Source: Cinnamomum chago (taxonomy: Eukaryota > Streptophyta > Magnoliopsida > Laurales > Lauraceae). From it: a stretch of 64,000 bases of DNA. Below, piece by piece: positions 44,436 to 55,977 of this stretch; positions within the stretch are counted from its first letter, which is position 1; every line of letters begins with the position of its first letter. The DNA lies in contig CP142453.1 of the NCBI GenBank assembly GCA_038049695.1, forward strand, positions 109,405,501 through 109,469,500, given 5' to 3'. Position numbers and translations under genes: made by a program. The notes beneath the pieces are model-generated. The model did not search any database, was not told the DNA's origin, and was given only the letters and a program-made list of their open reading frames with translations.

Positions 44436-46632
44436 CACCTCCTTCCTTGCGATCGACAGATCCCTCAAGAAGAACAATAGATCCACACCGAATGACCATC
44501 AGCAGTTTCAGAAGTATGATCTCCTACCCTTAATCATGTATATTTTGATGCATGTGGTGGTTCTTAGCCTTGCCGATGATTTATGATTTATGATTTTGAA
44601 CAAACATCCTAATTTCATAGCTCTACGTGCATATATTTTATAGTTGTTTGAGGGTTTGCCCAACGTCCATGATTAATGTGAAGTTTGAATTTCTTTGTCT
44701 CATATGGTGAATGTCTGATATAGAAAAGTGTAGGACCTTTCGCTGTCGAAAATGGTCCCCTCTTGAAAAAAGGGATTTTTTTTTCATTGTTTTTGTTTGA
44801 ATGTTTGTGGAATAGAAACCCCACCTATCTGCTACTTTTGTGGGTTATCGATGGTGGCAGTTACACATGGAGGGGACCACAGTCACACCTTGTTGGATAT
44901 CCATTGTCTGCACTGTTATGTGTATCTGTGGGTCTAGATGAAAGATGTTCACAAATGCTCCCTGGATCACGAGTGCAAACCCACACACTCCAATGCACCA
45001 TTCATGTGGATCTGTGGATGCAGGGGCTTACCTGTATCAGTTTAATCTAGTCATAAGGTGATTGGCACTCACCTCAAACTGACAATGGTTTGACTCTATC
45101 AGTTGTTAAGAGTGAATCAATAGGAAACAAAGTACTATATAGTTTAAGGCTGTCAAACTTCTGAGTCCTCAAAACATGAGTTTAATGATCTGATTGATAG
45201 GGCTAAGTTTTTCCCATCCTAACCACAACGAGACCTTTCCGTTCATTTCTCCCATGAATGGCATGCACCCAATTGGGCTCCCAATGGAGGGAACTAGGGG
45301 TTGCACTGTAAGAGGTGTGTATTTTATTGAAGTGTGAACCCCTGCACACACTTATGGACATCTTGAGGAGCTCCACTGGGTGCTTACTATTAAATGACCT
45401 AAATAAGAGGTGCTTATGGGTGTCCACTGTAAAAGATGCTCACCTTGAGAAGTGAATGTGGTTGCACACCATCTAATTCAAATGTTCTAATACAAAATCA
45501 ATCCAGTAAACAGAGGATTTATGCTGTAACAACAATATTTCATCACAGTTTTACCTCAAATCCAATATTTAATCATAGTTTATAGTTAATACAAATAAGT
45601 GGTCATTCAAACACACAAAGACTTACCAAGTGCATTTACGCCATCTTCCACGAAATCCTAAAACTATCTTGTTAAAAAAGAAAAAAAAGGAAAAAAAATG
45701 TTAGTGACTGCTCTTAGAAAATAGGATGCAGAAGAAGAGCTCAATTATATATATGCCCCCGGCCCTGTTTCTAATAAATATGACCCTGAATTAATCTCCT
45801 CTATCCATTAAACATATATCAAAAGAAAAGCAAAAAAGTGATCCTTCTTTCAAAAACATAAGGCATAAATATTACTTCCCAAAAAAGATTGTAGTAAACC
45901 AAAATACTAAATAAGAACAAGAGCTGCAACATGAAAGAAAACCCAGAAATGAAGATAGCCGAAAGAAAGAATCAACGGCAGAAGAAGAGAAGATAGCATA
46001 GAAAAAGCAATCTTTCTTTCAAAAACATGAGGCATAAATATTACTTCCCAAAGATTGTAGTAAACCCACTAATGGTAAGAGGTCTGTTATAGATGCATGC
46101 CAAGTCATATGTATATGTTCATGGAGCTAAATTTATAGTGGTACCTGCTTGCATATGGGAACTCTACTTGGTCATGAGAGCATCTGGAAGGACCACTTGT
46201 GGCCTATACTTTCCCTCACATTATCTATTAATCCAAAGTTTTTGTTATTGCTGACTGCTGGATTAATCAACCCTGTTTTTAGTGAATAATCTTAGGACAA
46301 TGAAATCCATAGTTTTTTCTGATTTGAATTTTGAAGGTTTTTTGTGCCCTCCCTAATCCACCCTTACATCTTCTCAGTGACAGCAAAAGTGACGCTCTCA
46401 ATTTATTTCTTTTCTTTAAAAGATTTTATGAAGTTTTTTTACTTGAGCCTTTATGAAAATGAAGATGCTACCCTCAGTTATGTATTCCTTTATCAGCTAA
46501 TCCAATCAAACATGTCTTCAAATTTCCTTTAGAAGCACCATAGAAAGGATCAAGATTAAGAAATTGCATATATTAGATTAAGAAATTACATATTAAGTTT
46601 TTTTCTTAACTGCTATAAGGTTCTACATGCAG
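44436..46632 (+). other. MULE-2 left interior upstream of MURA
   Basis: Non-coding DNA between the solo LTR and the first MURA exon. A segment of about 65 bp is duplicated with both copies in the same orientation (about 45835-45901 and 46008-46071, sharing AGGCATAAATATTACTTCCC and GATTGTAGTAAACC). The MURA promoter and untranslated first exon presumably lie here. No coding frame is supported. Confidence 0.5.
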
Positions 46633-49600
46633 ATATTTGATGAAGTTACAATTGAATTCCACCATGGTGGTTAGTTTACAAACCCACCAAATAGTGTATA
46701 CATTGGGGGTATGGTACATGAAGTCAGGGAATTTGATATTGACAAAGCATCATTTTTTGAGTTCAAGGATTATATGATAGAATTAGGGTACCCAGGGAAC
46801 AGTTTAATGTATTTTAAGGTGCCAAGAGTGGATTTTGATGATGGTTTGAAGCGGATTGAATCAGACAGGGATGTATTTATTCTATTAGAACATTATAAGG
46901 ACAGTAAGGTGTTGACTGTTTATATAGAGAGGGGACATGAACCTTTGATGGTAGTGTCACCTAAGAGGAAGATCTTGATGCAAAATATTCACACTGAAGG
47001 TTCCTTGAAGCAGTTACCTGCAGCAGAAGTAGCATCAATTAGTAAGAAACTTCACTGTGAGGAGGACTATGCTGCTGATGTTGATGATGAAACTTCTGGT
47101 GATGAAGGCAGTGATGATGACCCTAATGTTCATCAGCATCCTCATGACCCTAATGTTCATCAGCATCCTCAAACAAATGCTGGCCATGATGAGGATAATG
47201 TTCATCAACATCCTGATGTTGGAGACGATCAAAACCAGCAGCATCAATTAGATGATGACAGTGACGTTGAAAGTGAAGGAAATCCTATAGATCCTGATGA
47301 GCCACCAGAGTTACATGAGGATATTGAGAAGCCAGAAGATGAGAATATCTTCAGAGGATCTTCTGAGAATGTGGAAGGGGTGCATAAAGGAAAACAACAA
47401 GTATCAGTTGATGAGAATCGGGTTACAGATGATGAGCATGGGGATGATCTTCACTCATTGTGCATCTCATCTGATGAGAACAGCATGTCTAAATGGCCTG
47501 AGTTTAATGAGCCGACTGATATGGAGAATCCTGAATTGAAGTTGGGTATGATATTTTCAAGTCCACAAGTTTTCAGACAAGCACTTGTTGAATGGACTGT
47601 AAGGCAAGGCTATGACATTAAATATCTGAAAAATGAAAACAAGAGAATCACGACTGTTTGTAAATATGATTGTGGGTTTAGGATTCATGCATCACCCATG
47701 CAGGGTGAGAAGACATTTCAAATTAAGACATTCAAGCCCAAACATGCATGCGGTATGAGGTTTGAGAATCACTTGGTAACTTCTAATTATATAGCTGCTT
47801 AACACCAGTAGAGGAAGAGTGACAATCCGAAATGGTCAATTCCTGCAATGCAAAAAGAGCTGAGAAGAGAACTAAAGGTGAATTTGTTGAAGGATAAGTT
47901 GTATCGAGCTAAGAGGAAGGCATCAGATAACATCTCTGGAGATATTAGAATCCAATACACTAGATTGATGGACTATTGTGTCACTGTCTAGAAGTACAAT
48001 CCCAACACAAGTATATTTGTGGTGACACAAATTCCTCACATGGATAGAATTCCAAATTTTCAGATATTGTACGTCTGTTATGAGGCACAAAAGGTAGGGT
48101 TCCTTAGTGGATGTAGACCCATAATTGGTCTAGACGGGTGCTTCCTCAAGGTAGTTATGGTGGACAAGTGTTGGCTGTAGTGGGTAGAGATGGGAATGAT
48201 AATATGTTCCCGATTGCAATGGCTGTTGTAGAGGCTGAAAATTTGGACTCATGGACTTGGTTTTTGAAATCATTAATTGATGACATTGGAAATGGGGGTG
48301 ACATGGGCTGGATTTTTTTGTCTGATAGACAGAAAGGGCTTGACGCAACATTTGAGATAGTAGTTCCTACTACTGAAAGCAGGCACTGTCTGAGACATAT
48401 GTATGATTGTTAGGCTATGCGATTCAGATTTGAACTCTCATGTTAGGGACGTCCATGGCTGATTTTGGATCGTCAAAACAGATCTGATATGGGCAGCGCA
48501 AATCAGCCATAAAATACGCATAATAACACCATGAAATCATGATCAACAAGTGTATAATAAAAGGAGATGAGAGAGGACTAATACCTTGATGATATGAAGA
48601 CTTCAAATCTCTGAAACTAAAGTTCCAAAGGACTGGTCACAGGCCTGCAATCAGCAATACAAGTTGCAGGAATTTTTTGCGATGACTTTTCTTTTGATAT
48701 TCTCTTCTATTCCACAGCCCAATCTGATTGGCTATGATTGTGGGATCAAACTATGGATTTCTTGAGAGATTTTCCGAACTATATTTTGTGGAAAGACCCA
48801 GACCCGATTTCCTCTCATCAATGAAGGAAGAAGAAGCTAGCCATGGGCGTATGAAACTCTCCTTTTGGACGGCCAATGGGTTTTCACGCATAGGGTTTTC
48901 TTTCTCCTCATGTTGTTGCACTCCTAGGGGAGAGATATATATATATATATATAGATAGTTTATATCCCTTTTAGTTCTCTATAATAGGAAGGACCATCCC
49001 ATGAAATTAGTAACCAGCTACCTTAGGAGTGCAACAGCTTCTTATTTTAGTTTCTAAAACAATTAGAAAACATTAACCATAGGAATTCTTACCCAATGAG
49101 GAATTCAACCTTCCAAGTAAAGATACCTATTCAAAATTTGAAACCTCGCACAAGGGGCTCCCTTTATGGCTAGCCCACATGATAGATAAACGCACCATGG
49201 CCCACAAGTTAATAATTTAGCTAGAGTTAAATTCATGTATGCCATCAAAGGCCTATTTGAATTTAAACTCAAAAATAGTTTTCCACAAAAAATGATTCAA
49301 CCACATATCATCTAATCAAATTAAGAAACCATGCCAATATAGGAAAGTGGCTGGAGAAGGGACCAAAAGACATATTTGCATTTGGCTCCCAAAATGACCA
49401 AAATGTCCATGCTAACCCCATAGCAATATTAAGATCATTTTAACCCTAACTCATTTCACTAAAGAGTTATGGTTGCACTCCATAGACAAATATTAAATAT
49501 GAAATAAGCTCGTCAGGAAATGACATTCGTCTTCGACCTACTAGGTGAAATGACCGAAATGCCCCTCTATGTAACATCCATAATCAAGTAAGGTTATCTG

Positions 49601-50224
49601 ATGTGCTATCAACTTTCTTGATTATATCTCAACCTTAGAACTTCATATCATTGACTTAATCATCATGCAGATATCATTGTCTTGGTCCAGGGAGCGACCC
49701 ACAAGTTCAATATCCATATGGAACATCCATTTACTAAGATCTTAGATTTTTATGATTAATCGGATAATTCTAAGGGGACGATCACTCCATCACAAGATGA
49801 CATGGATTCTTTGTTGCATCTGTACGTCCCAACTAATCAAGCTCGAGTACCCAAAACACAGAGTTGTCGACCCATGAACAGGATCTCACCCATAGTGAAT
49901 TAAAGTACAAGAACCCATCGGGTACAGCCCATGCCAACACATAGGGTACAATACTTTCACCCATGTTTTATACTTCTTATTCTAACTAGATTATATGCAT
50001 GCATTTACTAACTACTGTATTGAAAATTTTGATTGATCAGGGGAGAGTCAGACAATAATTTTCTCAGCTGTTGCCAGCTTCACAGCCATTTTCATCAGCA
50101 AATAATACCAGTGGTAGAGGAAAGTTACAAGCAGCGAGGTCTACGTAAACACCTAGAGGTAGAGGGAGGATTGGAGCAGGAAAATGCAGCACAATTTGAT
50201 GATGTTATGTTGATTCTATTTTAA
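46633..50224 (+). pseudogene. MURA transposase pseudogene of MULE-2, interrupted and decayed
   Basis: After a CATGCAG acceptor the frame reads a PB1-like start (VTIEFHHGG), then an acidic tract with repeated DPNVHQHP units. The MuDR DNA-binding domain follows (LGMIFSSPQVFRQALVEW, TTVCKYDCGFRIHASP, KHACGM). The MULE transposase core comes next, with putative catalytic Asp in IIGLDGCFLK and IFLSDRQKG and the conserved RHCLRHMY. Damage: in-frame stops at 46672-46674, 47800-47802, 47809-47811 and 47989-47991, and a one-base loss near 48151. The gene stops at about 48403, where another element has inserted. An R/G-rich tail (TPRGRGRIGAGK) resumes after 50035. The third catalytic residue region and SWIM finger are absent, so a deletion accompanied or followed the insertion. 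No functional product is expected. Confidence 0.85.
48409..50029 (-). mobile_element. 1.6-kb non-coding insertion in MURA, LTR-like
   Basis: This segment separates the MURA core from its C-terminal tail and has no coding frame. The pentamer TGATT flanks it (48404-48408 and 50030-50034) and may be a 5-bp TSD. The ends are GTT/TTT rather than TG/CA, so the limits are uncertain. On the minus strand a TATA-like region (GGATATAAACTATC) near 48968-48955 is followed by a leader, as in LTR promoters. A TA microsatellite lies at 48934-48953. A solo LTR is the most likely identity. Confidence 0.45.
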
Positions 50225-50620
50225 AACTTTGTCTGGATGATGTTGTAAGATTTTATTTTGGTTTTGTTTTAAAAAACTTTGTCATGATGATGTTGTAAAT
50301 TTGATTATGGGGCGGTATAGACTATTTAGGAGATGATGGTGTTTTAAGAAAACCTGATGTAGTTTGTCAATGACTGTTTCAAAAAACTGTTTGGATGATG
50401 ATGACTGTTTAGAGCAGCATAAATGACCATTTTTTATTGTTTGGATTGACATATTGAATGATGATGTCTGTTTGGAGCAGGATAGATGACCATTTTTTTA
50501 TTGTTTGGATTGATTGTTTGGATGATGATGATGGATTTGAGTAGCATAGATGACCTTTTATATTGTCTGGATTGAGTGTTTGGATGATGATGCTTTTCTT
50601 ATTGCAGGTTGATTAAAGTT
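50225..50620 (+). repeat. Degenerate tandem repeats downstream of the MURA tail
   Basis: Units of about 75 bp contain TGTTTGGATGATGATG and CATAGATGACCATTTTTTAT. They recur roughly four times between 50380 and 50600, with shorter relatives upstream (AAACTTTGTCTGGATGATGT). This is the convergent gap between MURA and the GRF gene, matching the position of array C in MULE-1, but the repeat sequence is unrelated. Confidence 0.7.
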
Positions 50621-50707
50621 CAGAGCAAAATAAGGAGTGGACGCATGCACGGACAAGCAAACTTCACCAACCCACTTTCATTAAAATATTCCAACTGATA
50701 CATATGA

Positions 50708-51193
50708 TCATGGTAATTCTAACATATCTATAGGGAACCAAGCCACAACTAGGTAGCACATGAACAAAAACAACACAATTCCAGCCCACGTACACAGCAA
50801 TACACGTAGGTAACATTTTTCTCTTCGACAAGCTGTCTTCAGTTCATTCTCCAGCACATCAATCTTATCCAATAGCTTTTGTACCTAATCAATTTCTCCA
50901 TCAACCCATTCAAAAAATCCACACGCTAGCTGGATCTGAAAAAAAATTGAAACAAAATAACATTAATAATAGCATTATTGACCATACATCAAGAAGAACA
51001 ATCAGATAGTTGACAGCATAACCCCATATAGAGCACAACGAATAAACCTCCTCCCCATGTTGCGCTGTGTTCGAGAAATTCTCAAAGCAGCCCTATGCCT
51101 GTAGTGACAGTAACGAATTTCACCATCAAGTTGAGAGTATTGGTCATGAGAACAATGGGTATAGGAGTTTTGAGAGTTTTGAGAGGAACCCAT
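50708..51193 (-). pseudogene. MULE-2 second gene: GRF-type zinc finger plus coiled coil plus transmembrane helix (degenerate)
   Basis: Two exons on the minus strand: 51193-51023 (before GTTATG) and 50935-50708 (after TTTTCAG), joined in phase 0. Exon 1 has a Ser/Gln-rich start, then RYCHYRHRAALRIS and GRRFIRCALYG. Exon 2 opens QLACGFFEWVDGE. Together these give the GRF finger pattern (Cys, GRRF..C, CGFFEW), but the second Cys of the first pair reads Tyr. After an in-frame TAG (50885-50887) the frame continues as a short coiled coil (LLDKIDVLENELK) and one hydrophobic helix (AGIVLFLFMCYLVVAW) near the C-terminus. This zf-GRF/coil/TM layout is common in plant genomes, often in many copies. It reads inward from the right TIR, opposite MURA, in the mudrB position. 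Function in transposition is unknown. Confidence 0.75.
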
Positions 51194-51472
51194 GACTGAA
51201 AAGATAAAAATTGACTAAGAACGTGTCTTGTGCATTTTCAATGTTTATGGGCTGGTTCAGGGGCAAATAGGTCTTTTTGGGATAGTAATTTAGCGCTGGT
51301 ATGCACAAAACACATTTTATACGACCTACACTATTAATACTAACATAATCCGTCAATTTTGTCTGTCAACTAAAACTACAGGTAGGTTTAGTCCAAAATA
51401 CCAAAGTTCATGGAGCACTATGCAAAACGGCCAAAGTACAGGTAGGTATAGTGCTATTTTCCCTATATAATA

Positions 51473-52287
51473 ACATATTTTGAGAACAAACCCTCATAAT
51501 TAATGACAGTTAAAACCTAATAATTACGTTTTAACATGTAATTGTCTAGTTGAGCTCTTTTTAACTTAGCACCTATTTTCTTGAAACTCCACGTATCTTT
51601 TTGTAGCTTTAAAAAAAGCTTTTACAAATTAGAGTTTAGAGTTTTTATAGATATTTCCATGAAAAACATTCGACGAAATTGTCTCGCCTGAGAGAACTCT
51701 CTCTCTCTCTTTTTAAATGGCGAAAATGCTCTCAACATAGGAAGGAATTAGGGCTTCTCAAAACCCTAATATGTTTTTTCTTCTCCACTTTTCTCATTCT
51801 TGTTTTTTCCTTCCTTTCCTTCATCTTCACCTCCTCTTTTAACGATGACCCCAAGGGAACCACTGGTGTCCACATTGTAATTTTGTGCCCCCTCTTATAA
51901 TGTGTTTATTGATTGGTTGATTTCACTAGATATCCTAAGTTGGAATATATCTAGAAAACTCGAACCCTAATTAGAAAAAAAACTAAGATTTTTCTATCCT
52001 AATTTTACTAATTAAAAAAACCAAGTTTTATCTATCCTTTATTCACACATACACCAAAAAAACAAAAAAAAAAAGAAAAAGAGGTTATTTTCTATCCTTT
52101 TCTTGAAACCTAAGAAAAACATAGGGAGTGTTTTGAAAAGGAAAAATGTCCCTTCCCTTTTTTATCTAAAACATCTCTAAAACCCTCGCGAAAATCTTCG
52201 AACGGATAAAGTCGGTTCACGTTGGCCATCACCGCGCTCTCTTTCGCTCTCACTCCTTCCCTCGCAGAGAGAAAATACGAAGCGAAG
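51473..52287 (+). promoter_or_regulatory. Upstream region of PNP1
   Basis: About 0.8 kb between the MULE-2 TSD and the PNP1 start codon. It is AT-rich, with CT-repeat tracts (51699-51713) and oligo(A) near 52060-52080. The last 90 bases (CGCTCTCTTTCGCTCTCACT and similar) are CT-rich, as in plant 5' UTRs. No separate gene is supported. MULE-2 has therefore placed its right TIR within reach of this promoter. Confidence 0.45.
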
Positions 52288-55200
52288 ATGCTCGCAAACC
52301 CTAGAATCCATGGCGGACCTTCTCCTCCCTTCCTCCTTCCTCTTCGCTCTCGCAACAAAACCCTGTTCGCCTCCTCCTTTCTCCCTACCTCTCTTCACTC
52401 CAAAACCCTCACATTCCCTTTCCTCTTCTCTCTCCCTCACAGAAAAAGGAGCAAACCTCGAACCAGAGCTTCGTCGAAAGAATCGAACAGTCCACAGATG
52501 AGCGATGCTGTCGATAGGCCGCATTTCTCTCCGCAGCCATACTCTGTCAAGATCCCCGTTGGCGATCGGCACGTGAGTTCTTTCATCGTGCATTTGTTTG
52601 TGTTCTTGATTACTGAGAAAATGTGTTTAGGTTTTGTTTGGATGAGTGGAAAGTGATTAGTGGGGGAATGCGATTAGATGGAGAAATGTAGGTGTGGGAA
52701 TTTCTCCAGTTTTTTCTAGTGCTGCTTCTCTTCTGTGTTTTGGATTTAGATGGAGAAAGCTTTCTTGGAGATGTCATTTTTAATAATTAAAACTCAATTT
52801 CAGTAAGAGAAAAGGGGAAGGAGTTTATCTTTCTCAGAATCCCACAAGGCTGATGTGCAGGATTTTCGCAGAGATGGAAAATCCCGCCGGGACGTCCCCA
52901 AAGGTGAAAACTTTCTGAGAAAAGGAGTGTTTTCTCTATGGAAAAATCTCCTTCTCTCGCCTTTTGCAAAGTGTAGTTTAGGGGGTAATTACTTTCTTCC
53001 TACAAATAGGAGGAAAGAGGTTTTCTTACATAATTTTTTTTCTCATATCCACTTTTGTCTGTGTCTGTTTGGATGAAGAGAAAAGATGGAGAGCTGGCTG
53101 CAGTTTAAAATTGGACTGTGAGCAGTTTTCTCCGCACCCAAATGGCCCGTTTATTTGCCTCTCGTACTAGGTTCGTTTTATATATTATTTTGAGTTTTTG
53201 AAGGATCTGCTCTTATCCTTTTCAAGTTGGCTTGTCATGATTTTCAGACAAGTGTAAGGATATGTTCCTGTTGCATGGAGCATTTTGTTGTGGAGAATGA
53301 AAATGGTTTCTGGGAGAGGAGGATTCTCTGATGTTCCATGAGCACATTTTTGTTGTTTTTCATTTTCTGAGGTGAAAGAAATTCCTGAATTTTTTTTTTT
53401 TTTTTGTGAAAAGCTGATTCTAACCCGAGAGATGGAGAACCATTTTCTGCAGATAAACCAACATTCCTACCATTGTAATAGTTGAAGAAGATAAGAAAAT
53501 ATGCTTATTACAACGAAAGAACAAGAACATGTGTTGAAAATCCATAGTGGGAAGGTCAAGTGGACCAAAAACCGTATCAATATGGTGCGGCTAGGCTGGG
53601 TCTTGGCTTGGGAAGGTTCGGCCAGGGCTGGTTGAGGCCTAATAGTGTTCGGCTGGATGCGGAATGTGGTTATTGATGTTGTTAGGTCAATGGGTTTGAT
53701 GGATCTAGAGAGGCAGTTAAGTGTTTAGGGCTATATGGATGGCTTGGGGTTTGGATGGTTTGGTTGATGGGTTTGGGGATTAATGGTGTTTGACCATTAG
53801 GATTTTGGGGTTTATTGATACAACAGATGGATTTAAGGAGTTTGGACATTCAGCTAACTTGAATTTGGGTCTTGAACATGTCGACCATTGATGGGTAGGG
53901 TTTGGGAAGATTGTGAATAGTTTGGGTTGGTTTATGGCTGATGGTCGACTGAATTAAATTTAATGCTTTCGGATGGAATGTGAAAGATATGGCTTGGGGA
54001 TGTGATGACTGTGGATTAGGATTTCTTTGGTTATGGCTTGGGTTGATGAAGATGACATAACTTAGGATTGGAGAAAACCAACAAAATTCAATAATGGAAA
54101 AGGGAGAAGAAGTATTGCATGGATTTGCGGCCTCATGCCGGATGGTCTCACATCAAATCCTATCATAGGAGATAAGTCAAGAGCCACGATTCCTCTGAGT
54201 CATCATCATTCATTAAGTGGGAAAGACTCTTTACAATTCTTTAAATGGAGAAAACATAACCCTAGACATAATCTCAACCATCTAATTAATCCTATGGTCA
54301 AGATTATAACATCCAACTCAAAAACTTAAAAGCATAGCTTAAGCAAATGAATCCCATAATTAAATAATTAGAACAAACTAAAAGAAATAATTAAACTGGG
54401 TTGGGCCATAGAGTCACTTGGGTGGGCCCCCTTAGATGGCCCCCTTTTAATCCTCAATCCTCTGTTTCTCCACTGATTTATCCCATGTGGCACGTCCCAA
54501 TGTGGGGTCTTCCTGATTTTGCCACTCGGGGTCTTCATCTTGATCAAGTGTTAGATCGAACTAGATCCAACTATTGATCTTTATTAGAGTTAAGATCCAA
54601 CGGTGCATCTTTTTCATAATCGCGATCCAACACTTGGAGGTGATTTTACATAAAAAAAAAAGGAAAAAAGAAAAACACTTGGAAGTGATCATCCAACCAC
54701 GAAGAGGCCTGCATGTGTGTCTTCTTGGTCGTCTTCTTCCTCTTGTCGAACTTGTGTGGAGGAGCTTCAATGTCCTCATTGTTGATCATAGAGCCCAAGT
54801 GGGTGATGCAACAGCAATATACATCCGTTGGAGCAAGTGACATGGTCCACATGCGGGACCCAAGGAAGTTTAGGAATTTTTTATTAATTGTTATTAGTTT
54901 CTGATTTTATTTAATATATAAGTTGTATTTAGGAGTAGTTTCTAATTTGGATAGGATTATTATTTGGTTTCCTAGTTTGATTAGGATAGATTTCTTAGCT
55001 CCTAAGTTTCTTTTATTATAAATATAGCATTGTAGAGATCGATGATCTCAGAGATTTGGAGTTAATAAAATTTTCCCTTTCGTGGGTTATAGTTGGAGAG
55101 TTGTCTTCTTCCTGTGATTGTTCCCGTGGGAACCCTAATTGTGCCCCGGCACTTGCGATCCTAACCCTAGGATTGCATCAGTGGGCCTCACATGTAATGC

Positions 55201-55944
55201 GCAGTGGGGGGAGGGATGGTGGGAGAGTTGAATATAAAGGGCTGAGATTGATCGTGGAGAGCATAGTGGGACTCACAAGTAATGCAGCAAGGAATTAGAA
55301 GAATAGTGGCTTAGAGGATAATTACGACCACATGTCAAGGTTTCAGAACAACCGACTTCATTCAACACCAACTTAAGGAGAGAATTCAATTTTTTTTGTT
55401 CATTGGGTGCTTGGGAAGAAGAGAGTGCATTTTTTTAATACTAATAACAGCTGCTGGGGATTGCATAAATCTCTTTCCATGGTTGATATTTTTTTCTTTT
55501 GAAATTTTAGCTTCTAGGAGTGAACAAATCCTTTGATTTGTTCTTCTCTCTAAATACTAGCTATTACTGGGCTCTTTAAACAACTAATACTAACCATGAT
55601 AAGATTCTTCCAATATAGGACTCTAAGAAGGCCCAATCCCTTTTCCAATCCTCATCTTTGTTCCTCATTGAGAGACCAATCTCCTTTCCACATCCTAGGG
55701 CTTTTCTTTGAAAGAGACTGTAGATTTCTGCTAGCAACGGATGGCAACACCTTGACTGAAGCCCCTGCTGATAAAACCACACACTTGCAAGCCAATTGGT
55801 AGCTACCATGGATGCTGAGCTGAGATTCAGATGAACTAACTCTAGTGATCACCTTAGGCGAGGAAAGGTAGGCCATTTGTGGCTATTGGGGAAATCTCTC
55901 CAGGACCTGGTCTGGTCTAAAAGCGAAGCCCCCACCCCACCACA

Positions 55945-55977
<33 letters not shown>

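Larger units (their letters stand above)
40915..51463. mobile_element. MULE-2: 10.5-kb Mutator-like element with long TIRs and perfect 9-bp TSD
   Basis: The left end begins GGGAAAAATGCACTATACGT; the reverse complement of the right end begins GGGAAAATAGCACTATACCT. Similarity continues for more than 100 bp at roughly 80% by eye, including the exactly shared TTTTGGACTAAACCTACCTG followed by TAGTTTTA. The flanks are identical 9-mers TATATAATA (40906-40914 and 51464-51472). Inside lie a decayed MURA gene (plus) and a GRF-zinc-finger gene (minus), convergent as in MuDR, plus a 3.3-kb solo LTR and a 1.6-kb insertion. Several stops and a large internal loss make it non-autonomous now. Confidence 0.95.
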
